From a virus: DNA of 21,839 bases. Below are positions 21,231-21,839 of the stretch, piece after piece; within the stretch, counting starts at the first letter, position 1; each line of letters starts with the position of its first letter. The stretch spans positions 1 to 21,839 of the IMG/VR virus record IMGVR_UViG_3300006030_001281. The stretch is one strand, 5' to 3'. Position numbers and translations under genes: made by a program. The notes under the pieces are model-generated. The model was not told the origin of the DNA. It saw only the letters and a list, made by a program, of their open reading frames with translations, and made no database searches.

Positions 21231-21839
21231 ATGACGCATGCGAAAGACTCTTTTAATAAAGACGAAAATTCTCAAAAATGCACTCACAAAAATTTAAATC
21301 CTCTCTCGGATTCTGTCTGTCTTTCGCACCCCATCGGGGAATTTTCGGACGTGGCCTTGAGAGGGCTTTTTCTTTCTATGGCTAAAGACGCATACTATTT
21401 TTCCCACGATTCAAATTCAAGACAAGATCCAAAAATATCAGCTTTAAGATCAAAATTCGGATGGGCAGGTTACGGTTTGTTTTGGGCGATTATTGAAGTA
21501 TTAAGAGATCAGCCCGATTATAGCTACCCTAATGGCCTGCTATATGGCCTCGCATTAGCCGTTGGTTTTGATAACAATAATCCATATGGTCCAGATATTA
21601 AATTTAAAGATTTTATAGACTTTTTGATAGAGATCGGGTTGCTTATCGACGATGGAAAAAGTATTTTTAGTCAAAGTCTAATTAATAGAATGAACGCATT
21701 AGCAGAGTACAGATCGAAATTATCAGAGGCTGGAAAAATTGGGGCTAAGAAAAGATGGGGTGGCTATGGCCAGGCTAATGGCCTCGTATGCGACCCTAAT
21801 AGCAGTAAAGTAAAGGAAAGTAAAGTAAAGGAAAGTAAA
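21231..21839 (+). CDS. Replication-initiator-type protein (DUF4373/Lin1244-like), partial
   Basis: The frame is open to the window end, so the C-terminus is missing. The domain starts at KDAYYFSHDSNSRQDPKISA and continues through FGWAGYGLFWAIIEVLRDQP, the signature of the Lin1244/Lin1753-like N-terminal domain found in phage DnaD-type replication proteins. SEAGKIGAKKRWGG is the conserved closing segment. Two starts are possible: ATG 21231, with GGGGAAG upstream and a 49-residue extension, or ATG 21378, which fits the family's usual length and a promoter whose start lies after 21231. The visible end is a Lys-Glu-Ser-Lys-Val repeat linker. Confidence 0.75.
   Translation, partial: MTHAKDSFNKDENSQKCTHKNLNPLSDSVCLSHPIGEFSDVALRGLFLSMAKDAYYFSHDSNSRQDPKISALRSKFGWAGYGLFWAIIEVLRDQPDYSYPNGLLYGLALAVGFDNNNPYGPDIKFKDFIDFLIEIGLLIDDGKSIFSQSLINRMNALAEYRSKLSEAGKIGAKKRWGGYGQANGLVCDPNSSKVKESKVKESK
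21239..21377 (+). promoter_or_regulatory. Possible structured leader of the replication gene
   Basis: TGCGAAAGAC (21239-21248) is perfectly complementary to GTCTTTCGCA (21319-21328). Next to it CCCC-ATC-GGGG (21329-21339) can form a hairpin, and GCCTT/AGGGC (21354-21366) is followed by TTTTTCTTTCT, terminator-like, just before ATG 21378. If the message starts at the promoter above, this is a leader with attenuator-like structure. If ATG 21231 is used, it is coding. Confidence 0.4.
21804..21839 (+). repeat. 15-base tandem repeat, coding linker
   Basis: AGTAAAGTAAAGGAA occurs twice in a row and begins a third time at the window end. It encodes a Ser-Lys-Val-Lys-Glu linker. Such KESKV repeats are common between the DUF4373 domain and the C-terminal domain of phage replication proteins, and may vary in number by slippage. 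Confidence 0.7.

Noticed and set aside
21804-21839. CRISPR-like or origin repeats
   Set aside because: The 15-base unit is in frame and matches the usual repeat linker of phage replication proteins.
1-21839. Prophage or temperate lifestyle
   Set aside because: No integrase, attachment site or lysogeny repressor is visible; absence in a partial window does not prove a lytic life style either.

Overview
This window is part of the genome of a tailed double-stranded DNA phage (Caudoviricetes). It is read as two divergent gene blocks that separate at about 15991-16281. The packaging and head genes point to a phage with an SU10-type capsid (DUF5309-like major capsid protein) and probably a short tail: small and large terminase, portal, acidic scaffold, capsid, an SU10/P22-type head-tail adaptor, a beta-propeller-like tail protein and a fibre. 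I see no integrase, excisionase, CRISPR array, insertion sequence or true tRNA. The host cannot be named. Strong AGGAG-type ribosome sites, Sec-type signal peptides and LPS/O-antigen-type sugar genes suggest a bacterial host, probably Gram-negative.

Minus strand, read from about 15990 down to 1 (late operon): TerS, TerL, two tiny overlooked genes, portal, a 127-aa protein, a gap with RNA-like structure, scaffold, major capsid protein, a small protein with a signal peptide, and a 156-aa protein. Then comes a block of seven genes that is not part of virion assembly as usually known (3303-8100): a protein with an internal repeat, a GT-A glycosyltransferase, a polysaccharide-deacetylase-like protein, a class I methyltransferase, a WbqC-family protein, a fused nucleotidyltransferase-protein kinase, and a GT-B glycosyltransferase. 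The operon then returns to tail genes: adaptor, propeller-like tail protein, fibre, and the first four codons of another gene. From 8968 downward almost every gene is joined to the next by a TAATG, ATGA, GTGA or longer overlap, so the sugar block should be made together with the virion proteins.

Plus strand, 16282 to the end (early/replication side): many very small genes, a GP88-like cysteine-rich protein, a compact C5-cytosine-methyltransferase-like protein, a lysozyme-like transglycosylase with a signal peptide, a 26-residue membrane microprotein, a RecB/Cas4-type PD-(D/E)XK nuclease, a protein with an SSB-like acidic tail, and a replication-initiator-type protein (DUF4373/Lin1244-like) cut by the window end.

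The divergent region holds a near-consensus promoter for terS that implies a leaderless transcript, a weaker promoter for the early genes, and eight copies of a 5-base ATAGT/ACTAT element. The most interesting system is the late-expressed sugar-modification block with its nucleotidyltransferase-kinase fusion. A plausible reading is glycan decoration of the virion or remodelling of host surface glycans, but this is inference.
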